Source of the DNA: an uncultured Lachnospiraceae bacterium
Lineage (GTDB): Bacteria > Bacillota > Clostridia > Lachnospirales > Lachnospiraceae
Direction: 5' to 3'
Assembly: GCA_958446555.1 (NCBI GenBank)
Contig: CAUCWU010000066.1
Coordinates: 1 to 9,676 of the forward strand
DNA: 9,676 nt
The notes beneath the pieces were generated by a model. The model saw only the letters and a program-made list of their open reading frames with translations. It was not told where the DNA came from and searched no databases. How positions within the stretch are numbered: position 1 is the stretch's first letter; the number at the start of each line of letters is the position of its first letter. Shown here piece by piece: positions 1-6,559 of this stretch. Made by a program: the position numbers and the translations under genes.

Positions 1-41
1 TTGTTCTTGATTTTGCCTGATAAAATCGCAAATGGTATCAT
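1..41 (-). CDS. Possible start of a further operon gene, cut by window edge
   Basis: Only 13 codons are visible (MIPFAILSGKIKN), so no function can be given. Support for a real gene is positional. The ATG lies 37 nt after the stop of the UbiB/AarF kinase gene on the same strand. It is preceded at 5 nt by AGGCAGGT (47-54), the same 8-base element that precedes the phasin-like gene and the PAP2-DgkA gene at 6 nt. An alternative ATG further upstream (61) stops after seven codons. It would be the fourth member of the minus-strand operon. Confidence 0.4.
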   Translation of the reverse strand, partial: MIPFAILSGKIKN

Positions 42-78
42 CCTAAACCTGCCTTTGCCATCACACGCCTAATGCATG

Positions 79-1653
79 CTATTTATTTTTGTTTTTAAAA
101 TGCTCCCACACTAGATAACCTGCAAGACCAAGCGCCATGATATAGCCTAGAAAACCAAGCGCTGGTATTCCAAACAAGTGCGGCTGCATTTGTGTGGTAC
201 ATAAAATACTTGATGCCAGAAGAAGTGCTGCTATAACAAGTCCCATAACCATCTTCGAGACAAGCTTCTCAAGCATCTGTGACAAATCCTCCGTCGCGTG
301 AAGATCAAGCTTAATTCTCGTCTCATTATTTCGATAGCTCTGTAAAAGATCTGCCATTATTACGGGAATGTCCATTGCCCTATTAATGGAGCGATACAGC
401 TGGCTTCCCTCATTTTTGAGTTCTTCCTTCCAATTTACATTTTCCCAAAATGATGCCGAAATACGTCCCGACGCTACCTCCACGATATTGACCTGAGGGC
501 TTAAATCTGCAATTACACCCTCAATTGTAGTCATTCCTCTTGCGAGAAGTGTCAGCTGCGCCGGCATTGCAAGCTCATTGGCACTCATGATCTCTATCAG
601 CTCTGTTAACAGTGCAGCAATATCAATGCTTCCGATATCCATCGTGCCATAACGCGTCATGAGTCCTTCAATATCAGTATATAATCGAATTCGATTTGGT
701 TTTCCATGAAAAATGCCAAGCGCCAATATCACATCCACTAGCTCAGAATTATTTCCTCTTGCGATTGCCTTTACTGCCTTTGCTATCAGACTTTTGTCTC
801 TTGGCGTTAGGCGTCCCATCATTCCCATATCAAGCCAAACAATTTTCCCACCGCGAATCCGAAGATTTCCTGGATGTGGATCGGCATGGAAAAATCCATC
901 CTGCATAATCTGGCGCACATAATTGTCAGCAAGCTTTTCTCCTATTTCAACTAGGTCGTAGCCCTCCTGCTCTAATGTATGCGTATCTGAAACGCTGTAG
1001 CCATCAATATACTCCATGACGAGAACCTGTGCTGTTGTCAGTTCTCTATACAACTTAGGAGACGCAACAAAAACGACATTCTCATTATTTTTTGAAAATG
1101 TTTCCATATTTGCAGCTTCGCGAAGAAAATCCATTTCCTCTTTAGCCGCTGACCAAAACTCACTTATCACACGCTCTAAATCAACAAACCCTTTCAGCGT
1201 GGGCGGCACAAAGCGAAGCATACGCTGCATCATTGCAACATCCCTTTCCATTGTGCCATAAATGCCGCGCCTTTGAACCTTGAGCACCACATGCTCACCA
1301 CTTTTAAGAAAAGCTTCATGAACCTGCGCAATCGAAGCAGACCCGATTGGTGTCTTTACAATTGATGCAAAAACATCCTCCGGGTCTTTTTTGTATGCTT
1401 CGTAAAGTACAGCCCTAACCTCATCATATGGCATTGGACTGACCTGAGAGCGCAGCTTCTGCAGCTCTTTGCAATACTCAGATGAAATTAAATCTGTTCG
1501 TATTGAAAGAATTTGTCCCAGCTTTACATAAGTTGGTCCTAGTTCTTCTAATATCTCACGCACTTTTACCGGCGTTATCCCTTTTGTAATGCGATAACGC
1601 CGCAGTACCTGCATGATTTCAGAAAGTCTCGATCTATCTTCTCTTTCACTCAT
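79..1653 (-). CDS. UbiB/AarF/ABC1-family atypical kinase, membrane anchored
   Basis: Member of the UbiB/ADCK atypical kinase family (about 524 aa from this start). The family signature is clear: KLGQ (KxGQ) at about 44-47, an alanine/serine-rich loop PIGSASIAQ near 102-110, the ATP-site lysine in VVLKVQ near 125, the ExD motif (EMD) near 173-175, the catalytic loop HADPHPGN near 256-263, and the metal-binding DMG (for DFG) at 275-277. Two hydrophobic helices at about 468-486 and 496-517 anchor the C-terminus in the membrane. Family members support ubiquinone synthesis in proteobacteria and lipid homeostasis in eukaryotes; in anaerobic Firmicutes the substrate is unknown. Start choice: ATG at 1653 overlaps the stop of the phasin-like gene as ATGAGTGA, suggesting translational coupling, and fits the usual N-terminus of clostridial homologues. 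An in-frame ATG at 1692 would add 13 basic residues and overlap the upstream gene by 47 nt; neither has a strong ribosome site. Confidence 0.92.
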   Translation of the reverse strand: MSEREDRSRLSEIMQVLRRYRITKGITPVKVREILEELGPTYVKLGQILSIRTDLISSEYCKELQKLRSQVSPMPYDEVRAVLYEAYKKDPEDVFASIVKTPIGSASIAQVHEAFLKSGEHVVLKVQRRGIYGTMERDVAMMQRMLRFVPPTLKGFVDLERVISEFWSAAKEEMDFLREAANMETFSKNNENVVFVASPKLYRELTTAQVLVMEYIDGYSVSDTHTLEQEGYDLVEIGEKLADNYVRQIMQDGFFHADPHPGNLRIRGGKIVWLDMGMMGRLTPRDKSLIAKAVKAIARGNNSELVDVILALGIFHGKPNRIRLYTDIEGLMTRYGTMDIGSIDIAALLTELIEIMSANELAMPAQLTLLARGMTTIEGVIADLSPQVNIVEVASGRISASFWENVNWKEELKNEGSQLYRSINRAMDIPVIMADLLQSYRNNETRIKLDLHATEDLSQMLEKLVSKMVMGLVIAALLLASSILCTTQMQPHLFGIPALGFLGYIMALGLAGYLVWEHFKNKNK

Positions 1654-2011
1654 CCTGTGTATTCTCTTTTTGCTCTGCCTTTTGTTCTTCATCCTGTAGT
1701 GCTTCTGCCTTTGGCTCTTCCTCCTGTGGCTTAGACGCCTTATTTAACAGCTCCTTTAAAGCATCAATCTGATCTGGTGTCATCGCTGACAGCAGTTCCT
1801 CAACAGAAGCATCCTTTTTTTTCTTATTATCCAAGGTTTCTTTAATGTTATGTTTAAGCTCCTCGTTTAACACCTTTCCCTGCTCTACGGTCAGGCTTCC
1901 CTTTTTTACGAGTTCATCCGCAACATCCTTTGCCTTCTCGGTTGTCACTGCTGCTGCACCAATACCTGCCAAAACTACATTCTTTACAAGATCTGTTACC
2001 TTAAAATCCAT
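1646..2011 (-). CDS. Phasin-like small helical protein (COG3937-type)
   Basis: A 121-aa protein resembling the phasin-family or polyhydroxyalkanoate-synthesis-regulator-like proteins found beside UbiB kinases in Clostridia. Visible features are an amphipathic or weakly hydrophobic N-terminal stretch (VVLAGIGAAAV, about 12-22), a charged helical region about 24-90, and a glutamate/glutamine/lysine-rich low-complexity tail from about 95. There is no enzyme motif. Start: ATG 2011 has AGGCAGGT at 6 nt. The in-frame ATG at 2053 would begin inside the upstream gene with no comparable site, so it is rejected. The stop overlaps the start of the kinase gene, so the two are probably translated together. 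No PHA synthase is in the window, so a PHA role is doubtful. A scaffold or partner for the adjacent membrane kinase is an inference from gene order only. Confidence 0.8.
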   Translation of the reverse strand: MDFKVTDLVKNVVLAGIGAAAVTTEKAKDVADELVKKGSLTVEQGKVLNEELKHNIKETLDNKKKKDASVEELLSAMTPDQIDALKELLNKASKPQEEEPKAEALQDEEQKAEQKENTQDE

Positions 2012-2017
2012 ACTGTT

Positions 2018-2025
2018 ACCTGCCT
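2018..2025 (-). promoter_or_regulatory. Ribosome binding site of the phasin-like gene
   Basis: AGGCAGGT ends 6 nt before ATG 2011 and decides this start over the in-frame ATG at 2053. The same octamer occurs at 3072-3079 and 47-54. Confidence 0.6.
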
Positions 2026-2042
2026 TTCTGCTTGTGTTAAAT

Positions 2043-3065
2043 TTATAATCCAAAAAGCTGTGCCAATTTAGGGAAGAAAATTAATCCGCCTACAATGGCC
2101 GCTGTGATGGCTGCTACAAGCACAGCACCTGCCGCTGTGTCTTTCGCTAAACGTGCCAGCTCTTTGTGTTCCTCTGTCACCAGATCAACTACTGCTTCTA
2201 TTGCAGTATTGACCTGCTCAAGTGCAATGACCATTCCACATAATATAAGGCAAATGCCCCATTCGGTCACTGTCAACTTTAATGTAACACCAAAAACTAC
2301 AACTAATACAACTACTGAATAATGTATCATCATATTTCGTTCATTTTTGATGCCGTCAAATATACCTCGAAATGCATAGGCAAAACTTAAAACAAGCTCT
2401 TGCTTTACATCTAAATGATGATGTGCCGCATCTAATGCCTCCGCTGCAAAATAATGACTAATAACCTCAGTATATAAAATCAGATACATTACTGAAACGC
2501 AAAATCCACCAATAACGTCAGTTGCATAATGCACGCCAAGATAAATTCGGCTGCAGCCAACTAAAAATACAATCAACGCATTAAGCACTGTAAACGCATA
2601 TCTTTGATTTTTTTTCAAGTCTGCCTGCTTAAGCATATATGCAAGAAATCCATAAAATGACGCTGCCACCATGGCATGTCCACTCGGAAAGCTATAACCG
2701 CTCTCCATAACAAGATGCATCTCCTGCGGCGGACGTATTCTCATAAAACTGCCCTTGATTGCTACATTCAAAAGAACTGTCAAAATCAAATTTCCAAGCA
2801 AAGCTATAAAATATTTACGCTGCTTTAAAATATGAATCATCGAAAGACTTATTACTAAAAGTACTACTGGATGAACCATGTTAGTCATTATTTTGAAAAA
2901 TCCTGTCGCTGCGCTGCTCTTAAATGACCTTAAAATATGATACGCTGTAACATCAATCGGTGCAGTCACATATGATCCACTGATATCAGCCGCCAATAGT
3001 CCAAATAAAACTGCACATACGACAAGCGTTGGAACCTTCCACAATTTTCCTTTTTTATATTTCAC
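2043..3065 (-). CDS. PAP2 phosphatase - DgkA-type lipid kinase fusion
   Basis: A 340-aa membrane protein joining two lipid enzymes. The N-terminal half (about 45-205) is a PAP2/type 2 phosphatidic acid phosphatase with all three signature motifs: K104-x6-R111-P112, P127-S-G-H130 and S172-R-x5-H179. The C-terminal part (about 225-335) is a prokaryotic diacylglycerol/undecaprenol kinase: NE at 241-242 and E283-x2-NTAIE290-x3-D294 followed by AKDTAAGAVL match the DgkA active-site region (E. coli E28, E69, N72, E76, D80). In Gram-positive bacteria DgkA homologues phosphorylate undecaprenol, and PAP2 enzymes such as BcrC dephosphorylate undecaprenyl pyrophosphate. Both reactions would yield undecaprenyl phosphate, the wall-precursor carrier. 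That shared product is an inference; the PAP2 half could instead act on phosphatidic acid. The start is GTG 3065; the nearby ATG at 3070 stops immediately. First gene of its operon, 31 nt ahead of the phasin-like gene. Confidence 0.93.
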   Translation of the reverse strand: MKYKKGKLWKVPTLVVCAVLFGLLAADISGSYVTAPIDVTAYHILRSFKSSAATGFFKIMTNMVHPVVLLVISLSMIHILKQRKYFIALLGNLILTVLLNVAIKGSFMRIRPPQEMHLVMESGYSFPSGHAMVAASFYGFLAYMLKQADLKKNQRYAFTVLNALIVFLVGCSRIYLGVHYATDVIGGFCVSVMYLILYTEVISHYFAAEALDAAHHHLDVKQELVLSFAYAFRGIFDGIKNERNMMIHYSVVVLVVVFGVTLKLTVTEWGICLILCGMVIALEQVNTAIEAVVDLVTEEHKELARLAKDTAAGAVLVAAITAAIVGGLIFFPKLAQLFGL

Positions 3066-3071
3066 TACATC

Positions 3072-3079
3072 ACCTGCCT
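3072..3079 (-). promoter_or_regulatory. Ribosome binding site fixing the GTG start of the PAP2-DgkA gene
   Basis: AGGCAGGT ends 6 nt before GTG 3065. The only nearby ATG (3070) is out of frame and followed directly by TAG, so the GTG is the supported start. Confidence 0.6.
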
Positions 3080-3097
3080 GTCTTTTCCTTTGTCGTC

Positions 3098-3126
3098 ATT
3101 ATAGTACAGCACAGCAAAAATGGCAA
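3098..3126 (-). promoter_or_regulatory. Sigma-A-type promoter of the PAP2-DgkA/phasin/UbiB operon
   Basis: On the minus strand, TTGCCA (3121-3126) and TATAAT (3098-3103) are separated by exactly 17 nt. That is 5/6 and 6/6 matches to the vegetative consensus. Transcription would begin near 3091, giving a leader of about 25 nt before GTG 3065. This is the strongest promoter match I found in the window. Confidence 0.7.
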
Positions 3127-3171
3127 GATCATATTCTTCCAAAAAGTATATCATTTAAGCAAAATACTACA

Positions 3172-3200
3172 TGGAAAAACATATTAAACCATGATATGAT
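3172..3200 (+). promoter_or_regulatory. Probable promoter of the MATE gene
   Basis: TGGAAA (3172-3177) and TATGAT (3195-3200) are 17 nt apart, 4/6 and 5/6 consensus matches. Transcription would start near 3207, about 40 nt before the ATG. It lies back to back with the stronger minus-strand promoter at 3098-3126, so the region is a divergent promoter. Confidence 0.45.
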
Positions 3201-3246
3201 AGCGCTGTTTCTGCATTTTATTATTGTTTTTGGGGAGGTTTTTCTT

Positions 3247-4680
3247 ATGAAGCAGAAAAAATTTGACTGGGGGTACTTTCTAAAGCACATTGCTATTATT
3301 GCGATACCAGTAGCCCTCCAGAATCTGCTCACCACCACAGGCAGTATGGTTGACACAATTATGCTGGCTTCTATCGGAGAAAAAGCGGTTGGTGCTGTCG
3401 GACTATGTGCTCAATTTTCCAGTTTGATGTTCTCCGGATACTGGGGTTTTATTGGCGGCGGCATGCTATTTTTCGCCCAATATTGGGGTGCAAAGGATCA
3501 TGATGGAATTACTCGCTCCTATGGAATGACGCTTCTTTTTATGATGACCGTTGCTCTTATTTTTGCCGGCCTTGCAATCGGAGCACCTTCTTTTATCATG
3601 GGAGTCTACACCGACAAACCTGAAATTCAGGCGATTGGTATTTCTTACCTTAGAATTGTTGGCTTTGCGTACCCACTCCAAGTTTTGTCAATGGCAATGA
3701 GTGCGCTGCTTCGTTCCATTGAGCGCGTAAAAATTCCGCTTTATGGCGGCATCGCCTCTGTTATCGCCAATTGCTTTTTTAACTATCTTTTCATTTTTGG
3801 AAAATTTGGACTTCCAGAGATGGGTGCCGCTGGTGCCGCTGTCGGAACTGTTCTTGCCGGTATTGTGAATCTTTTAATTTTGATTGGCTTTATCCTTCAT
3901 CAAAGGATTCCATTTGTCTTGGAATTTTCCAAACATTTTCGCTGGACAAAGGAATCTCTGCAAAATTATCTGATCAAGTGCTTCCCAATCATATGCAACG
4001 AAGTTCTGATTGGTGTTGGAAATATGATGATTAACGTTGTTCTGGGACGTCAAAGTGAACAGGCAATTGCCGCTGTCGCTGTCTTTCGTACTATGGAAGG
4101 TCTCGTCATTGCATTCTTTAGCGGTTTTTCCAATGCAGCCTCAATCCTTGTTGGAAAAGAAGTTGGTGCCGGCAATCACGAGCTTGCCTTTGAGCGCGCT
4201 AAACGTCTGGTTTATCTATGCAGTGCCATTATAAGTATTGCCTGTCTGACACTTTTGCTCGTTCACAATCCACTTCTTCATACGCTCGGACTTTCAGGAA
4301 AATCGTATGAAATTGGTACTGGCATGCTTATCATTTACAGCATTGCCGCCATCATTCGTATGGGAAACTGGGCACAAAACGACACCTACCGTTCTGCCGG
4401 AGATGCCGCTTTTGGTTCCATTATGGAGATTACATTCATGTATCTTATGGTGCTTCCATTTGTATATCTTTCTAATTTTTATTTTCATGCACCATTTCTT
4501 CTTGTGTTTGCATTCTGCTATATTGATGAGCCGATCCGCTACATTATCATGCAGTGTCATCTCTACTCTGGAAAGTGGATCCGTCCTGTATCTGATGCCG
4601 GTCTTGCCACCATTGATAAATTCCGGGCGCAACACCACATTGAAGTTAAAAGGCAGAAGCAATCACACAATAAAAGTTAA
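3247..4680 (+). CDS. MATE-family multidrug/toxin efflux transporter
   Basis: A 477-aa polytopic membrane protein with the two-fold MatE layout. The N-terminal half opens with the typical IPVALQNLLTTTGSMVDTIM stretch (20-39) and contains LLRSIERVKIPLY (154-166), followed by the glycine/alanine-rich GAAGAAVGTVLAG (193-205). The second half restarts at about 240 with the CFPIICNEVLIGVGNMM region. About twelve hydrophobic segments are apparent. MATE proteins export cationic drugs or metabolites using a sodium or proton gradient; the substrate cannot be read here. The start at 3247 is chosen because GGGGAGG (3232-3238) sits 8 nt upstream; the in-frame ATG at 3196 lacks such a site and overlaps the likely -10 box. 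It is a single gene transcribed away from the PAP2-DgkA operon, and converges on the ABC/LytTR operon across 59 AT-rich bases (4681-4739) with no convincing terminator hairpin. Confidence 0.95.
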   Translation: MKQKKFDWGYFLKHIAIIAIPVALQNLLTTTGSMVDTIMLASIGEKAVGAVGLCAQFSSLMFSGYWGFIGGGMLFFAQYWGAKDHDGITRSYGMTLLFMMTVALIFAGLAIGAPSFIMGVYTDKPEIQAIGISYLRIVGFAYPLQVLSMAMSALLRSIERVKIPLYGGIASVIANCFFNYLFIFGKFGLPEMGAAGAAVGTVLAGIVNLLILIGFILHQRIPFVLEFSKHFRWTKESLQNYLIKCFPIICNEVLIGVGNMMINVVLGRQSEQAIAAVAVFRTMEGLVIAFFSGFSNAASILVGKEVGAGNHELAFERAKRLVYLCSAIISIACLTLLLVHNPLLHTLGLSGKSYEIGTGMLIIYSIAAIIRMGNWAQNDTYRSAGDAAFGSIMEITFMYLMVLPFVYLSNFYFHAPFLLVFAFCYIDEPIRYIIMQCHLYSGKWIRPVSDAGLATIDKFRAQHHIEVKRQKQSHNKS

Positions 4681-4739
4681 TTTCATTTGTAATTTAATGC
4701 TAATCTAATTGTATGATCCACTATATTTTTTTCGATTTA

Positions 4740-5168
4740 TCATGATTCGTTGTCATTACGCTTTTTTAAACGCTGGTTCAGCTTTTGTGCTTCCCTATTT
4801 CCCTTCGTCCACGAATACAAGGAAATAATGAAAAAGATAATGGCAACGGATAATGCCATCATAGTAACCTGCATCGGCTCATGAATGTCAATCCAACCAA
4901 ACAAGTTGCCGCCACCGAGCATAATCCCATTCATAATCAAATAGTGAATGGCAATGCGAATCACAAACTCTTTTCTTGTCATGCTGCGATCCCAAGGATA
5001 AATCAGAGAGGAAAGTGCTCCCAAAAATGACAATACTGGAATCTGCCATAGAATAGAAGCCGGAACCATGCCATCGCCTCCGTTTAATACTGTCATAGCA
5101 ATCGCCGCAAACAGCGACCAAACCGTAATTTCATAAAATTTATTCAAAACGAACTCAAATTTTGTCAT
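4740..5168 (-). CDS. DUF3021 family membrane protein
   Basis: A 142-aa protein with four predicted membrane helices (about 12-28, 36-57, 68-90, 99-120) and a basic, charged C-terminal tail (121-142) likely in the cytoplasm. Its size, topology and position directly after a stand-alone LytTR regulator match DUF3021. In streptococcal LytTR regulatory systems such as HdrRM and BrsRM, a small membrane protein of this position restrains the cognate LytTR protein; a similar inhibitory role here is an inference from gene pairing. The gene starts 14 nt after the LytTR stop, with AAGGGAGAAGGA just upstream of the ATG, and is the last gene of the four-gene operon. Confidence 0.85.
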   Translation of the reverse strand: MTKFEFVLNKFYEITVWSLFAAIAMTVLNGGDGMVPASILWQIPVLSFLGALSSLIYPWDRSMTRKEFVIRIAIHYLIMNGIMLGGGNLFGWIDIHEPMQVTMMALSVAIIFFIISLYSWTKGNREAQKLNQRLKKRNDNES

Positions 5169-5182
5169 GTTCCTTCTCCCTT

Positions 5183-5626
5183 CTAATTTTTCAGTCCTAA
5201 TCGAACCTTTAAAAGTGAAACGTACTGTCTAGATATTACGACATGCTCTTTGTTGGTCATGCAGGCATCCATACGTCCCTGAAACATTGGACTAAAATGA
5301 TCGACCTTTGATAAATTTATGATGACTGATTTTGAGACTCTGAAAAAATCAGCATTTCCATACTGCTGCTCTAACTCATACAACTTTGAATGAATTTCAA
5401 ATACTTTTGTATCCAGATAGGCAAACACACGATTGTCAACTGCCTCAAAATAGCAGATATCGCGAAGCTGTACTTGATGCATTTTTTCTCCGTCAAATAC
5501 CGTCAATTTTTCCTGATCGGATTGGAGTGCCTTAAGAAGTCGACTGATTCTTTCATCTATTCCACGGCATCGGATAATGACTTCCTCTTCCTCCTCTGCC
5601 GAACACTCCTGTATTGTTACTTTCAT
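5183..5626 (-). CDS. LytTR-domain transcriptional regulator, no receiver domain
   Basis: A 147-aa protein with a single LytTR DNA-binding domain in about residues 45-145. Recognisable elements are LRDICYFEAVDNRVFAYL (54-71), the conserved FFRVSKSVIINLSKV stretch (94-108) and the terminal ISRQYVSLLKVRLG (131-144). The first 40 residues include a short acidic run (EEEEE at 11-15) but no phosphoacceptor receiver domain. It is therefore a stand-alone LytTR regulator, not a two-component response regulator. Such proteins bind paired direct repeats and usually control their own operon. Here it follows the ABC permease by 21 nt and precedes DUF3021 by 14 nt. A good ribosome site (GAGAGGTGGG) supports ATG 5626. 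No LytTR repeat pair could be identified upstream of the operon by eye. Confidence 0.92.
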   Translation of the reverse strand: MKVTIQECSAEEEEEVIIRCRGIDERISRLLKALQSDQEKLTVFDGEKMHQVQLRDICYFEAVDNRVFAYLDTKVFEIHSKLYELEQQYGNADFFRVSKSVIINLSKVDHFSPMFQGRMDACMTNKEHVVISRQYVSLLKVRLGLKN

Positions 5627-5647
5627 AAAATCCCACCTCTCAGACCT

Positions 5648-6559
5648 TTAGCGATCTTTTAATTTTCTTCGTTTTGCGATTGCAGCTGCAATTACGATGA
5701 CAACCACTGCCCAAGCAATCAATAGTAAAATCTGTCCCAATATACTGATTGTCTGTGCGCCATTTTTTAGTGTGACACCCATCTGTTCGAAAAATACAGT
5801 CTGTACGGTATCTGACATTCCTGCAAAAACTGTTTTAGATGCACTTTGCATACAAAATCTTCGCATCAGAGCAGTTCCATGAATCACTGGAAGAAGTTTT
5901 ACCACATTTTGAAGCCATTCAGACATGGACGCCACTGGAATGTAAGTACCACCCAAGAAACCTACAAGTGTACCAGCCACAGTCAACATACCACTCCATG
6001 CACTTCCTGTGCGTATAAACAATGCTGCCAAATAGCCAATTGTTGAAAATACAAACGTATTTAATGCAATCACACCGACAAGTGATACCAGATCAACAAT
6101 TCCAAGTACTGGATGTCCTTTTAATGCAAAGAACCCTTCTCCCACTGCCAATGTCGTAAGGCAAATCACCATACCACTAACCCAAGCTGACAAAATATAA
6201 CCCAGTGACAGATAAAAACGACTTGCTGGTGTCACATAAAAGGCACGAAGCCGACCTCTTTCCTCATCTTCTACCATTGCACCAATCGCAGTTAGCGATA
6301 CTGTTACGCTGTTAATACCCAGAATACCACCCATGATCCACAATTGAACCAGCCACGAGGCATTTTTTGCATTTTCCTCTGCTGTGCCAGTTCCATATTG
6401 ATTCAATGCGTCAAGCAAACCCTCTGATGACGACTCTCCAAGAAAGACAACCATAATGGCAAGCAAAATCAGTGCTGATAATATCGAAAAAAAGACAGCA
6501 CTTTTGTCTCGAAAATAAATTAACAGATTTCTCTTTGTCATTGCTTTGATCTCGTTCAT
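5648..6559 (-). CDS. ABC-2 type transporter permease
   Basis: A 303-aa integral membrane subunit of an ABC exporter. About six hydrophobic segments are visible (about 20-40, 68-92, 114-145, 152-180, 188-210, 271-294), with a large outer loop after the first helix. The conserved cytoplasmic segment EDEERGRLRAFYVTPAS (97-113) is the typical ABC-2 signature between helices 2 and 3. It begins four bases inside the ATPase gene (ATGA overlap), with GGAGG 6 nt upstream, so the two subunits are translationally coupled and likely form one complex. ABC-2 exporters of this kind move drugs, antimicrobial peptides or lipids; the cargo is not evident. Confidence 0.93.
   Translation of the reverse strand: MNEIKAMTKRNLLIYFRDKSAVFFSILSALILLAIMVVFLGESSSEGLLDALNQYGTGTAEENAKNASWLVQLWIMGGILGINSVTVSLTAIGAMVEDEERGRLRAFYVTPASRFYLSLGYILSAWVSGMVICLTTLAVGEGFFALKGHPVLGIVDLVSLVGVIALNTFVFSTIGYLAALFIRTGSAWSGMLTVAGTLVGFLGGTYIPVASMSEWLQNVVKLLPVIHGTALMRRFCMQSASKTVFAGMSDTVQTVFFEQMGVTLKNGAQTISILGQILLLIAWAVVVIVIAAAIAKRRKLKDR

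Noticed and set aside
1..72. Plus-strand frame open from base 1 to TAA at 70-72 as the tail of a convergent gene
   Set aside because: Only 23 codons with no recognisable C-terminus, and the minus strand offers a better-supported start at 41 with the operon's ribosome-site element.
1646..2053. Longer phasin-like protein starting at 2053
   Set aside because: It would overlap the end of the PAP2-DgkA gene and lacks the AGGCAGGT site that precedes ATG 2011.
3196..3246. N-terminal extension of the MATE protein from ATG 3196
   Set aside because: The codon overlaps the probable -10 box, has no ribosome site, and the extension lies ahead of a strong GGGGAGG site serving ATG 3247.
3129..3356. Minus-strand 75-codon open frame across the divergent promoter region
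   Set aside because: It is antisense to the MATE 5' end, has no ribosome site, and overlaps both promoters.
4681..4739. Bidirectional terminator between the convergent MATE and DUF3021 genes
   Set aside because: There is a T-run at 4725-4731 and a weak ATGAT/ATCAT pairing, but no GC-containing stem next to it.
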